From JAUWGC01 sp963753055 (GTDB lineage Bacteria > Bacteroidota > Bacteroidia > Bacteroidales > B18-G4), in NCBI GenBank assembly GCA_963753055.1, contig CAVWAP010000001.1:744001-808000 (forward strand): DNA of 64,000 nt, written 5' to 3'. Within the stretch, counting starts at the first letter, position 1. Each line of letters opens with the position of its first letter. Shown here one piece after another: positions 44,875-52,912 of the stretch. The notes beneath the pieces are model-generated. The model did no database searches, was not told the DNA's origin, and saw only the letters and a program-made list of their open reading frames with translations. The position numbers were made by a program, and so were the translations under genes.

Positions 44875-45831
44875 TTATGCAGGGTTATTTTTATTTTTTT
44901 CTTTTATTCGATAAAACACTCCTCTTTCCTGTTCAATAGTTTCTATTTTATTTTCTGCGTCTAAAACAGCAAGGTATTTATTGACCTCATTGATGTGCAT
45001 CCCTAATATTGTAGTCAGGTCGTCGAGTGTGCATGGTCTTCGTGCTATAGTTTCTATAATTGCAGCTTCTGTGTCTTTTCGATAAGATTGTTTCTTTTTC
45101 CTTTGCTGAGGTGCGGCAACTATTTCAACTTTATCTATTTGCCAGAAATCAACTACTCTCTGCAATTCTTCTCTCGTTGCTCCTCTTAAATTTGATACAG
45201 TGCCAGGCCTGTCCAGGGTGTTTAATTGAACGGAATCCGGATTTATTTTTATGATTGCTTTTTTGAGTTCTTCCAGCTCATTATTATTGTCGTTATAACC
45301 TGGTAAAATAAATACTTCAAGCCATATTTTGCCCTTAAATTCTTTTCTGAAATCGATAATCCCCTGTATGTACTTGGCAATACTTAATTCTTCAGGCGGA
45401 CGGTTTATTTTTTTAAAAATTTCTTCAGTTGCTGCGTCTAGTGAGGGAAGCACCACATCTACATTCTTTAAAGCTTCTCTGACATTTTTGTCGTAAAGGA
45501 GTGTTCCATTTGTTAAAACGGCAACAGGGATATTGGGTTTGTTCTGTTTTATGAATTGAAGAATTTCTCCTATATGTATGTTTAATGTTGGTTCCCCTGA
45601 ACCTGAGAAAGTAATATAATCAGGGTTAGGGTTGATGCTGAAATAATGTGTTAATTCTTCTTTTATTTTATCAGACTTAATATATTCTTTGCGGTCAAGT
45701 GTTAATTTCGTTGTTTTGCCTACTTCGCAATAAACACAGTCGAGTGAACACACTTTTTTGGGAACTAAATCAACGCCTAAAGACATTCCCAATCTTCTTG
45801 AAGGAACAGGTCCAAATAAATATTTATACAT
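44875..45831 (-). CDS. Radical SAM protein with C-terminal winged helix
   Basis: A 318-residue radical SAM enzyme with the 4Fe-4S motif CSLDCVYC (Cys28, Cys32, Cys35), the GSGEPTLN glycine motif and downstream AVLTNGTLL. The N-terminus FGPVPSRRLGMSLGVD is typical of a family near MoaA/wyosine-like enzymes. Residues about 240-310 look like a winged-helix DNA-binding module (CTLDDLTTILGMHINEVNKY). It lies 17 bp after the CGGC-domain gene and likely works with it. The product of the reaction is unknown. Confidence 0.85.
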   Translation of the reverse strand: MYKYLFGPVPSRRLGMSLGVDLVPKKVCSLDCVYCEVGKTTKLTLDRKEYIKSDKIKEELTHYFSINPNPDYITFSGSGEPTLNIHIGEILQFIKQNKPNIPVAVLTNGTLLYDKNVREALKNVDVVLPSLDAATEEIFKKINRPPEELSIAKYIQGIIDFRKEFKGKIWLEVFILPGYNDNNNELEELKKAIIKINPDSVQLNTLDRPGTVSNLRGATREELQRVVDFWQIDKVEIVAAPQQRKKKQSYRKDTEAAIIETIARRPCTLDDLTTILGMHINEVNKYLAVLDAENKIETIEQERGVFYRIKEKNKNNPA

Positions 45832-45848
45832 TCTATTTATCCTTAAGC

Positions 45849-46286
45849 TTAATCATATTTTTTTCTCAATTCTTCATTGACCAATGTTGGTTTAATTAAT
45901 TCCTGCCATTCATTGGTTTTCCATGTTTCAAGGTTTCCGTGTGTAATAAGATATTTTTGTGGAATGGGATGGGTCCCAACGACAACTTTAACCTTGTATT
46001 TGTCTTCTATAAATTCTTTAAAATGAGAAATGTAAGGACAAGGTGGATATCCGACAACAAATCCTGTTGCAAAATGAATGGCTTCTGCTCCGTTTTTAAT
46101 CATTTCTTCGGGAGTATATTCAATATTTCCACCCGGGCACCCACCACAACTCGTGTATCCCACTATTTCCAGAGGTTCTTCTTTGCCATAAATATCAAAA
46201 GCTCCTTCTCTGTTTTGCATGGCTCTGAAACATTTTCCGCCCGCACAGCTTTTATACCTGTCACAAATTATTATTCCTATTTTCAT
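45849..46286 (-). CDS. CGGC domain-containing protein
   Basis: A 145-residue cysteine-rich protein of the CGGC family, thought to bind metal. Cys8, Cys14 and Cys19 (IIICDRYKSCAGGKC) and the SCGGCPGG motif (Cys47, Cys50) are present, plus PPCPY. Function unknown. It is the first gene of a pair with the radical SAM enzyme. Confidence 0.85.
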   Translation of the reverse strand: MKIGIIICDRYKSCAGGKCFRAMQNREGAFDIYGKEEPLEIVGYTSCGGCPGGNIEYTPEEMIKNGAEAIHFATGFVVGYPPCPYISHFKEFIEDKYKVKVVVGTHPIPQKYLITHGNLETWKTNEWQELIKPTLVNEELRKKYD

Positions 46287-46319
46287 CTGATTAATCTCCT
46301 GTATTTATTTTATTCAAAG

Positions 46320-46679
46320 TTAAAAACTGCTGCTTTCTTTTTCTGAAGATTTAAATAATCCAAAATTTGAAATTGCAGCTGTATTATTAGCTTGAATAAT
46401 CCTTAATCTGACTTTGGAAGTCGTAACAGGCTTAATTCTTATCAATCTTTTATATCCTATGGTGGTTCCTTCAAAGACTGTTTCCCAACCCATTTTCACC
46501 TTTAATATCAACTTCGAAATGACTAATTCTTTGACCAAACCTGATAGGTTCTTGAATCAGTATTCTATCAAATTCTGTTTCTTGAGGTAGTTGTATTACT
46601 AGCTCGGAAAGAAAAATGGAATCGTCAGTAGCCCAATACGTGTCATTGTTGTGTGTTCGTTACCTTCTAAATTATTTAC
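46320..46679 (-). pseudogene. Decayed C-terminal fragment of alpha-L-fucosidase (GH29)
   Basis: On the minus strand one frame reads NNDTYWATDDSIFLSELVIQ and continues to RILIQEPIRFGQRISHFEVDI, the C-terminal carbohydrate-binding-like part of GH29 fucosidases. After about 46490 the similarity continues in another frame as GWETVFEGTTIGYKRLIRI and ends ISNFGLFKSSE. A further frame break lies before NNDTYW, where VNNLEGN is the likely continuation, and in-frame stops precede it. No catalytic domain remains; the CPBP protease gene ends at 46683. A remnant of a larger deleted gene. Confidence 0.65.
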
Positions 46680-46682
46680 TGT

Positions 46683-47384
46683 TCATGAGTTTAAATTCAT
46701 AACAATAGCACCAATTATTCCCATTAAATTTCCTGCCATATGAACAAGAATAGCATATGCGTTGTTATTGTGCTTTTCTTGATAATAACCTGCAATAATT
46801 CCTAATACAGAAGCACTAATCACAATACCAAATACAAATAAATTATTTCTATCAGAATTCATTAAAATTAGATGGGATAATCCAAACAATATTGCACTTA
46901 TTATAACAGGAAAACTAAGTTTTCTTTTTAAAAGTGTTATCCCTTTGTTTTTTAGTGGGTTTAAAAAATTTTGTAAAAAACCACGAAAAAGCATTTCTTC
47001 GGCAATACTTGCAAAAATAAAAACAAAAATAAATATTTGGATTACCGACATGTTTGATGTTGGCATTTGCATCCCAGTATTTTCATTTCCCTTGAGACTC
47101 ATCATTATACTCATAATTATCATATTCATAATAAGGCTCGCAAAAAACCCCAAAGCAATAGGTTTGAATATTTTTTTAATTTCTGGAATTGAGATTTGAT
47201 ATTTTACATGTTTTTTTAATAAAATGATTGCAAGAGCTGATAAGGTAAACATTGCTGTATGTATTCCGAAAGAATGAGGAATAAAATCATTTTTTAAGTT
47301 TATTAAACCTCCATACTTCACAGCAATAAAATCAATTACAATCGTAATAATTATTCCAAATATTAATATTTGATATTTTTTCAT
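46683..47384 (-). CDS. CPBP family intramembrane metalloprotease
   Basis: A 233-residue membrane protein of the CAAX-protease/bacteriocin-processing family. The motifs are EEMLFRGFLQNFL (EExxxR), FGLSHLIL (FxxxH) and HMAGNLMG (HxxxN), placed in the last three of about seven helices. Family roles range from prenyl-protein processing to bacteriocin self-immunity. The stop directly abuts the fucosidase remnant. Confidence 0.88.
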   Translation of the reverse strand: MKKYQILIFGIIITIVIDFIAVKYGGLINLKNDFIPHSFGIHTAMFTLSALAIILLKKHVKYQISIPEIKKIFKPIALGFFASLIMNMIIMSIMMSLKGNENTGMQMPTSNMSVIQIFIFVFIFASIAEEMLFRGFLQNFLNPLKNKGITLLKRKLSFPVIISAILFGLSHLILMNSDRNNLFVFGIVISASVLGIIAGYYQEKHNNNAYAILVHMAGNLMGIIGAIVMNLNS

Positions 47385-47422
47385 TCTCTGTTATTTCAAT
47401 AATAAATACAGTGTGTTTTAAT

Positions 47423-47505
47423 GACGTGCAAGGGTTGACTGTATTATCTCCGCGTATTGCACGAAGTTATTCCTTAAGTAATCAATCCTCATGCATTGTT
47501 GTCTG
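47423..47505 (-). repeat. Possible divergent attC-like palindrome
   Basis: On the minus strand the left arm ACAACAATGCATGAGG and the right arm GTCAACCCTTGCACGTC resemble the arms of the clearer sites at 51.6-55.3 kb, in the same place after a minus-strand gene. Pairing is weak. Confidence 0.25.
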
Positions 47506-47515
47506 TATTTCAAGC

Positions 47516-47974
47516 TCACTGCCCTTTTATCAGCGACCAATTGGCATGTACTACCTGCCAAATACTATCGTTAAAATGGTATACCGAAGTTGCTTTCCAG
47601 GGAGGTCCGTGCAAAGTGTCAATCGTTATATGATATTGAAACGTTAGAATTGCAACGTCGCCATATACCTGCACTTTTGGATCAACCATTTCGTATTTGT
47701 GAGGGGGGATTTGCCCTTCGAGAGATGCAAGATAGTTTTTTGTTTCCTTAGCTCCATCAATCCTTTTTTGTGCACCAATATCGTCGAAATAGGTTACGTC
47801 ATCTGAGACATGTGCTGCAAATCCGAGAGGATTTCCCTGTGCCCATTGATCAAGAGCTTCGCGCTCAAGAGCTAAAATAGTTGCATCTACATTATCATGA
47901 CTGGTAGTGCTCTGTTCCATTCCACAAGAAATAGAGACAGATAAAATTAAGAGGATCAGAATAAGTTTCCACAT
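47516..47974 (-). CDS. NTF2/SnoaL-like lipoprotein
   Basis: A 152-residue protein: lipobox SISC (about Cys17) followed by an NTF2-fold domain of the DUF4440 type (ALEREALDQWAQGNPLGFAAH, VTYFDDIGAQKRIDG, KVQVYGDVAILTFQYHI, WQVVHANWSL). The fold serves small-molecule binding or catalysis; the ligand is unknown. I use the ATG at 47974 so that the signal peptide is N-terminal. Confidence 0.78.
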   Translation of the reverse strand: MWKLILILLILSVSISCGMEQSTTSHDNVDATILALEREALDQWAQGNPLGFAAHVSDDVTYFDDIGAQKRIDGAKETKNYLASLEGQIPPHKYEMVDPKVQVYGDVAILTFQYHITIDTLHGPPWKATSVYHFNDSIWQVVHANWSLIKGQ

Positions 47975-48204
47975 GGTTTGATTTTCTTTTTGCTGTTGAT
48001 AATTCATAGCGTAATTTTTTACTTGTATCTGCCAATATTAACATTACAGTAAATCTACAAGATATATTAATGCAAGTCAAGTGTACAATTGATTAGCATA
48101 CAGTTAAAAAGTCACAAAAGAATTCCGGGAATTAATGCAGGAAAAAGTAGTTTCAGAATAATGACTGTAGTACTCAATACTTGGCACTGATGCTATAAAT
48201 TAAT

Positions 48205-48212
48205 TATATTTG
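48205..48212 (+). promoter_or_regulatory. Putative promoter of the exported PNPOx-like gene
   Basis: TATATTTG fits TAnnTTTG, with a TTGG at 48180-48183 about 21 bp upstream as possible -33 box. The ATG is 22 bp downstream. Confidence 0.45.
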
Positions 48213-48234
48213 ATAGGTAAAACAGGAGGTTATG

Positions 48235-48783
48235 ATGATATTCAAATTTCGCAGATTCATTCATGCTATTTTCGTATTAGTAATTCTATTAATTACATCT
48301 TCACTCATGGGGCAAGAGCTGTTGGTAAAAGACCGACCGGAAATATCGCGCGATAGTTTATTAACAGTGGCAAAAATTATTATTGATTCCGCGCCAAGTC
48401 GTACATTAGTCACAGTAGATGAGTATGGAAAACCTCAGGCTAGAATAATGTCTGTTTTTCCACCGGAAGAGAATATGGTTATTTGGCTTGGAACAAGCAC
48501 TAATAGTCGAAAAGTAAAACAGATTAGGAAGAATCCGAACGTGATGGTATTTTATTCTGAGCCGGAAGGAGGTAGTTATGTATCTGTCGCAGGTCAGGCA
48601 CGTATTGTTAATGATCCTGAAAAGAAAGCTCATTATTGGAAGGAGGGTTGGACAAAATTCTATCCCGATCCCGAAAAAGACTACATCCTAATTGAAGTAA
48701 CTCCCGAGAGATTGGAGGTTTGCAGTTTTAAATATAAATTATTTTGGGATTCAGCTGGGAGACCAGCATTCGTTGAATTTTGA
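48235..48783 (+). CDS. Exported pyridoxamine-5'-phosphate-oxidase-like protein
   Basis: A 182-residue protein with the split-barrel flavin-binding fold of general-stress-protein-26-like PNPOx proteins: RTLVTVDEYGKPQARIMSVF, MVIWLGTSTNSRKVKQI, NPNVMVFY and GGSYVSVAGQARIV. It carries a signal peptide (FIHAIFVLVILLITSSLMG), which is unusual because these proteins normally bind flavin in the cytosol. A strong AGGAGG at 48224-48229 is rare in this phylum and favours the ATG at 48235 (spacing 5) over the one at 48232. It converges on the HAD gene. Confidence 0.82.
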   Translation: MIFKFRRFIHAIFVLVILLITSSLMGQELLVKDRPEISRDSLLTVAKIIIDSAPSRTLVTVDEYGKPQARIMSVFPPEENMVIWLGTSTNSRKVKQIRKNPNVMVFYSEPEGGSYVSVAGQARIVNDPEKKAHYWKEGWTKFYPDPEKDYILIEVTPERLEVCSFKYKLFWDSAGRPAFVEF

Positions 48784-48835
48784 TCACGTTATTTATTTAT
48801 AGCAATTGGGAATAAGGTTTTGGCGTTTCGTTGTT

Positions 48836-49840
48836 TTACTCTGGTAATTCAAACGGATATATCAAAGACCAGTCATTTTTCATGTCGATAACTGTCCACC
48901 CATTTTTCCTGGCTTCAACAAGTCCTTTGTCTAAACGTCCCACGGACGATTTTTTATCATAAGCCCATTCTCTGACGGAATCAGTATGGTGCAAATAGAG
49001 CATTAATCTTTTTCCTTCTCCTGAAGCTGTCCATTGCATCATGGCCAAATCACCATCCGAATTTCCGGAACAGAAAATGGGTTTTCTGCCAATAAATTTG
49101 TGAATTCCTACGGGTTTACCTTCTTTATCATCGATAAAGTCAATTTCAGGTAGTCGATTAATAACTGGATTGCCATTATTGTAGACGAACTCGGTTTTAA
49201 TGCTACTTCCAACAACCTGATCGCGAGGAATATTATATACATCCTCAACCCAGGGGCGCATAAATTCAATTCCACCTCCTGATACTATAAAGGTTTTAAA
49301 ATCATTGTCTTGTAAATACAATATTAATTCAAGCATTGGTTGATATACCAAATCGGTAAAAGGTCTGTTAAATCTAGCGTGCTTTGCTGTTGAAAGCCAT
49401 TCTTTTACAATGCCCTCGAATTCTTCAGTTGTTATGCCTGCATGGGTTGCCATTATAATTTGAAGAAGACCATGTTCTCCATATTTCATCAATTCTGCCA
49501 TATCATTTTCTAGTGCTGCCTTAAATGGTTGTTCATTATTCCATTCGGGATGCTGTGGAGCTAATAGTTTTACTCTGTCTATTGCAAAATATAGCTGAAA
49601 GTATACAGGTTTTTCCGACCATAAATTACCATCATTATCAAAAACTGCGATTCGATCAGGAATTGCAACGAAATTTTCACTTTCAGGATTGCTTACTTCT
49701 TGAACAAAACTGATAATGGAATCTTTTGTGTCGCCCGAATTCCATGAGGGCAACGGGTTATGTACTTCAGTTTCTTTGGGCGTATTGTTATTGCATGATA
49801 GCAAACTAATCAGCAACAACGTATAAAGTATATTCTTCAT
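48836..49840 (-). CDS. HAD-superfamily hydrolase lipoprotein
   Basis: A 334-residue lipoprotein (LISLLSC, Cys16). HAD motif I is AVFDNDGNLW (DxDGN in place of the usual DGT), motif II is FIVSGGGIEFM and motif IV GNSDGDLAMM, as in phosphoserine-phosphatase-like members. The location outside the cytosol suggests a periplasmic phosphatase. Substrate unknown. Confidence 0.85.
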   Translation of the reverse strand: MKNILYTLLLISLLSCNNNTPKETEVHNPLPSWNSGDTKDSIISFVQEVSNPESENFVAIPDRIAVFDNDGNLWSEKPVYFQLYFAIDRVKLLAPQHPEWNNEQPFKAALENDMAELMKYGEHGLLQIIMATHAGITTEEFEGIVKEWLSTAKHARFNRPFTDLVYQPMLELILYLQDNDFKTFIVSGGGIEFMRPWVEDVYNIPRDQVVGSSIKTEFVYNNGNPVINRLPEIDFIDDKEGKPVGIHKFIGRKPIFCSGNSDGDLAMMQWTASGEGKRLMLYLHHTDSVREWAYDKKSSVGRLDKGLVEARKNGWTVIDMKNDWSLIYPFELPE

Positions 49841-50020
49841 ATTTTTAATTCAAATTCAATCTCATGTTTGATTGGAATATCATCATCACCAAATTTAGGT
49901 ATTTCTGGTTTAAGTTTTCTTGAATCATCCATTCATAAATGTAGCACTTTCTTCAAAATCTGATCCTGTCACTCTGCGTTTTTTCTAATTGCCTTGTTAA
50001 TAACGTTCCCTGGCCAATTT

Positions 50021-50073
50021 CGCAACAGCTTGCTTGCCCTAAAACACCGGCCTGGCCTATGCGCTGTGTTATA
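50021..50073 (-). repeat. Possible attC-like palindrome
   Basis: Minus strand: left arm TATAACACAGCGCATAGG, right arm GCAAGCAAGCTGTTGCG. The arms pair around CAGC/GCTG and lie in the gap after the ICMT-like pair, where a cassette boundary would fall. Core differs from the other sites. Confidence 0.3.
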
Positions 50074-50142
50074 ATACTGTAGCCTTAACCGATCCAATTC
50101 TGACCAGGTACTGGCACAGAATTTGACTTTCATATTTCTTCA

Positions 50143-50261
50143 TTTCTTTTGCTTGTCCAAAAGAAACAGAAGCAAAGAAAAGGACAGCACGAATGCAGCC
50201 CTTTCTCCCCACGGTCAGACTTCCCGCCACACGGGCCCCGAAAGAGCCACACCATTCGTGC
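50143..50261. repeat. Nested inverted-repeat element
   Basis: Hairpin TTTCTTTTG-CTTGTC-CAAAAGAAA followed by the 9-bp pair GCACGAATG/CATTCGTGC around a 57-bp GC-rich centre. It looks like a small non-coding repeat or structured RNA. No terminal transposase-type ends or target duplication seen. Confidence 0.55.
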
Positions 50262-50438
50262 ACTCCCCGCACCGGCTAGTTTTTATCAATCTTCCTTCTC
50301 AAATAAATTCTGTGACAGTGCCGGGTGGAATGAGATGAACAGGGTAGGGGTAAGGCTATTGGATATACCGCATGTTGGGTGTTAGTTGAGGGAGCTTTTT
50401 GTTTCTGTATACTACTGTCGTTTGTCATATGGCCCTGT

Positions 50439-51041
50439 TTATAGATTTTTTGGAGTAGATACATTGCTGTATTCACGATAGCGTCTACCTGCTGCACCTT
50501 TATAAGGAATTAGCGCTGGTACGAATCTTCGATAATTTTCGTAGTCTTCGCCAAATCTGTTGACCAAGATTTGCTCTTCCATAATAACGACAAAATGAGA
50601 AAGAACGAATATCACAACCCAAGGAAAGAGGAACAGAAGGTCAGAAAAGCAAACTATTAGTATCGGTGGAATTGTAAACAGGAGCGTTGCGTACAGCGGA
50701 TGTCTGACGTAGTTGAATGGGCCATGCGAGACTAACTTACTCTCATCACATAACAGATTCACCTTTATTAGGTTCAATGATCGATTGAACCAGGTAATAC
50801 CCATAAGGCATACAGTTATGCACACTATGGATAAGATCACTCGCATTGTAAAGCTTAATGACATAGGAAACGATACCCATCGCCGCATAACTATCGTTAA
50901 GGCTTCGAGGATAAAACCTAATAGGAGTAAATATGGCCCTACCCCCAGAAGACTCTTGAATCTGCTAACCAATGATGGCGTCTTGCCTTTATCAGTTGTT
51001 ATTGTTTTGTTGCTCTTTTTAAATTGACTGAAGATTGTCAT
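50439..51041 (-). CDS. ICMT-like membrane methyltransferase (first of two)
   Basis: A 200-residue protein with four to five transmembrane helices and the C-terminal signature of the isoprenylcysteine carboxyl-methyltransferase/phospholipid methyltransferase superfamily: SHGPFNYVRHPLYATLL and EEQILVNRFGEDYENYRRFVPALIP, the SAM-binding end. Its start overlaps the stop of the next upstream gene (ATGA), a related protein. Substrate unknown; could be an isoprenoid or lipid. Confidence 0.8.
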   Translation of the reverse strand: MTIFSQFKKSNKTITTDKGKTPSLVSRFKSLLGVGPYLLLLGFILEALTIVMRRWVSFPMSLSFTMRVILSIVCITVCLMGITWFNRSLNLIKVNLLCDESKLVSHGPFNYVRHPLYATLLFTIPPILIVCFSDLLFLFPWVVIFVLSHFVVIMEEQILVNRFGEDYENYRRFVPALIPYKGAAGRRYREYSNVSTPKNL

Positions 51042-51532
51042 TTTTTATAATTCCATAATTTTGGAGATAGCTGTGATGTATTGTTTTTGTATGTAACATA
51101 GTCTTGTCCAAATTCTTTCGCCATAAGGTGCTCTTCCCTACTTATAAACACTTTGAACATCACATACATAAAGCATGGAATGGTTAACAAAATCCAGGAA
51201 TCAAATAGTAACAGTAATCCAGGAAGAAGTAAATATATCACTACTGCAAAGAGAGGATTCCTGCAAATAGAAAAGAAGCCAGTTTTCACTAATTCGTGTT
51301 TCTTATAAGCTGCTTTAAGGCCCTTTAGTACTGCAATATAGAGGGGAATTCCCATACAAAGCATAACAATCGCCAATACAATTGATACTCTATTTGAAAT
51401 AAAATCGATTTCAAATGTGGACCCATATAAATGATCAATGAAGAATATTAGGATTGCATAAATAATTGTAAGTACAAATATTATTGGTGAAGCACCCCAA
51501 AATGTCAATTTCTTATGATCACTTTCATTCAT
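51038..51532 (-). CDS. ICMT-like membrane methyltransferase (second of two)
   Basis: A 164-residue membrane protein with the same fold: KTGFFSICRNPLFAVVIY and SREEHLMAKEFGQDYVTYKNN. In the first motif Cys-Arg-Asn-Pro stands where Val-Arg-His-Pro is usual, so the conserved His is replaced by Asn. The tandem order and 4-bp overlap with the other copy suggest a heteromeric or paired function. It lies just upstream of an attC-like palindrome in the cassette-like array. Confidence 0.72.
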   Translation of the reverse strand: MNESDHKKLTFWGASPIIFVLTIIYAILIFFIDHLYGSTFEIDFISNRVSIVLAIVMLCMGIPLYIAVLKGLKAAYKKHELVKTGFFSICRNPLFAVVIYLLLPGLLLLFDSWILLTIPCFMYVMFKVFISREEHLMAKEFGQDYVTYKNNTSQLSPKLWNYKK

Positions 51533-51650
51533 TTTCCAACCCTTGTTCGTAACAACACTATTTGGTTTCTATTCTCAGCCACAAAGACAAGCAATACGCA
51601 GAACGATGCTCCCCAATTGCGCCCAACTTGTTTATAAGTGCACTTTTACT

Positions 51651-51699
51651 GCCCATATACAACGGTTTTTGAGAGATGGGTGCACTTAATGTTGTTTTA
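51651..51699 (-). repeat. attC-like palindrome D
   Basis: Minus strand: left arm AAAACAACATTAAGTG, right arm AAAAACCGTTGTATA, between the methyltransferase pseudogene and the ICMT-like pair. A second inverted repeat (51587-51631, ACAA..GCAAT with ATTGC..TTGT and a 7-nt bulge) lies next to it. Confidence 0.5.
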
Positions 51700-51751
51700 T
51701 AGATCAAAGTCCTCTAATGGATTCTTGATATTGCTGAGACTTTTTGTGCTC

Positions 51752-52332
51752 TCATGCATGTATATCGTTCTCAGCATTTTTCAAAACAATTGTCCTGCTA
51801 AAGAAGACTTTCGGTCTATCTTGAACCTCCAATCCAATACCTTTGACTCTATCAATCATTGAATTAAACGACTTTTTTGAAACATGGAATTTTGGTTCAA
51901 TAATTAATATCTGTCCCCTCAGGTTTTAATATTGATTTCAATTCCCTGAATAATTTATCCTGATCTGGCACCTCATGTACCATATAGAATGCCAACACAA
52001 AATCCACTTTTTTATGTTAGATCGATACTCTCTTCCTGGCATTTATGGAGTGTGATTCTTGGTTCCAATGCTGTTCCTTTGATCTTTTGCCTGACTTTCT
52101 CAAGCATTCCTTCTTGCAGGTCGGCAGCTATGACTTTTCCGGAATCATTAATCAGTTTTGCAATTTCTACTGAAAAAAAGCCAGGACCACATCCTAAATC
52201 AAGGACTGTCATTCCTTCATTAATGTATGGCTTTAATATTTTTTGAGGGTTCTGCAATAATTTTCTGATGGAATTATCAAGTCCCCCGGCCCTTTCTACA
52301 GGGCAAATTTTGTTATCTTTTTCTTTATTCAT
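51752..52332 (-). pseudogene. Frameshifted class I SAM-dependent methyltransferase
   Basis: About 193 codons of a class I methyltransferase. The first frame, from ATG 52332, encodes KICPVERAGGLDNSIRKLL and the SAM motif MTVLDLGCGPGFFSVEIAK, then stops after ESIDLT. The continuation KKVDFVLAFYMVHEVPDQD is in another frame (break at an A-run, 52008-52013), and the last part QILIIEPKFHVSKKSF to KVFFSRTIVLKNA in a third (break at a G-run, 51915-51918). Total length and order fit an intact gene with two 1-nt indels. Real decay or sequencing error. Confidence 0.8.
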
Positions 52333-52352
52333 TGTCTTAATGATAAACCTTG

Positions 52353-52742
52353 TTAGGCAGCGCTTATTCGATTTTTTCTGGCAACGATCCAATTCAACAA
52401 GTATAAAAGGCCCACTACAAATCCCGGACCTGCAAAAATTGGAGGCCCACCAAAACCAGCCATTATTACATAGCAAATACTAGCAAGAATAATGATTATT
52501 GAACCCCATAAAGGCTTCCACCATACTAAAGCATAGCCAATCATATAAGTAATAAAGTATGGGACTGGATCATCCCAGGTGGAAAATGACCCTGGAATTT
52601 CTCTTAAGAATTGAGAGCCATCTTCAATTAATGAAATAATGATCTTTATGCCCAATACCAATAGCATAAATGAGGTAAAAATAAGGCCCCATACTATTGA
52701 CAAGAGATGCAGTTTGCTTTTAGGTTTACTTTTTGCTTTCAT
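52353..52742 (-). CDS. Hypothetical membrane protein
   Basis: A 129-residue protein with about four hydrophobic helices (LLSIVWGLIFTSFMLLVLGI, IIIILASICYVIMAGF, PGFVVGLLYLLNWIVA) after a basic start (MKAKSKPKSK). Of a small family known to occur beside methyltransferases; function unknown. ATG at 52742 precedes the first helix. It lies 20 bp upstream of the methyltransferase pseudogene and shares its cassette-like unit. Confidence 0.65.
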   Translation of the reverse strand: MKAKSKPKSKLHLLSIVWGLIFTSFMLLVLGIKIIISLIEDGSQFLREIPGSFSTWDDPVPYFITYMIGYALVWWKPLWGSIIIILASICYVIMAGFGGPPIFAGPGFVVGLLYLLNWIVARKNRISAA

Positions 52743-52816
52743 GTTCTTTGCTTTTAAAATGAAACCTGACGGTGAGTATATGAAAAGCAGGCGAATGCAT
52801 TGCAATTCGCTATCAA

Positions 52817-52894
52817 GTTACACAATGGTTGAAGTGGGATACAACTCTTGAATTTACTACTGTCCCGCCTATTTTTTATATACATTGTTTTGCG
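52817..52894 (-). repeat. attC-like palindrome B
   Basis: Minus strand: left arm AAAACAATGTATATAAAA, right arm TTCAACCATTGTGTA. The left-arm ACAATG and right-arm CATTGT both carry a changed base relative to the other sites, so the pairing is preserved. It lies downstream of the MBL-fold gene. Confidence 0.55.
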
Positions 52895-52912
52895 TTCGTA
52901 TTTATTTGATAA

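Larger units (their letters stand above)
49841..50438. other. Long intergenic region with inverted repeats, no gene
   Basis: 598 bp with no convincing coding sequence; open frames on both strands here have no recognisable content. It holds a weak attC-like palindrome at 50021-50073, a perfect 9-bp hairpin TTTCTTTTG/CAAAAGAAA (50143-50166) and an inverted pair GCACGAATG/CATTCGTGC (50187-50195 and 50253-50261) enclosing a GC-rich core. The core has much higher GC than its surroundings. Confidence 0.7.

Noticed and set aside
50069..50385. Three overlapping small open frames around the inverted repeats
   Set aside because: No ribosome-binding context or recognisable product; they follow the palindromic GC-rich repeat.
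51533..52331. A stand-alone 154-residue methyltransferase
   Set aside because: The frame is truncated; the conserved continuation lies in other frames, so it was called a pseudogene.
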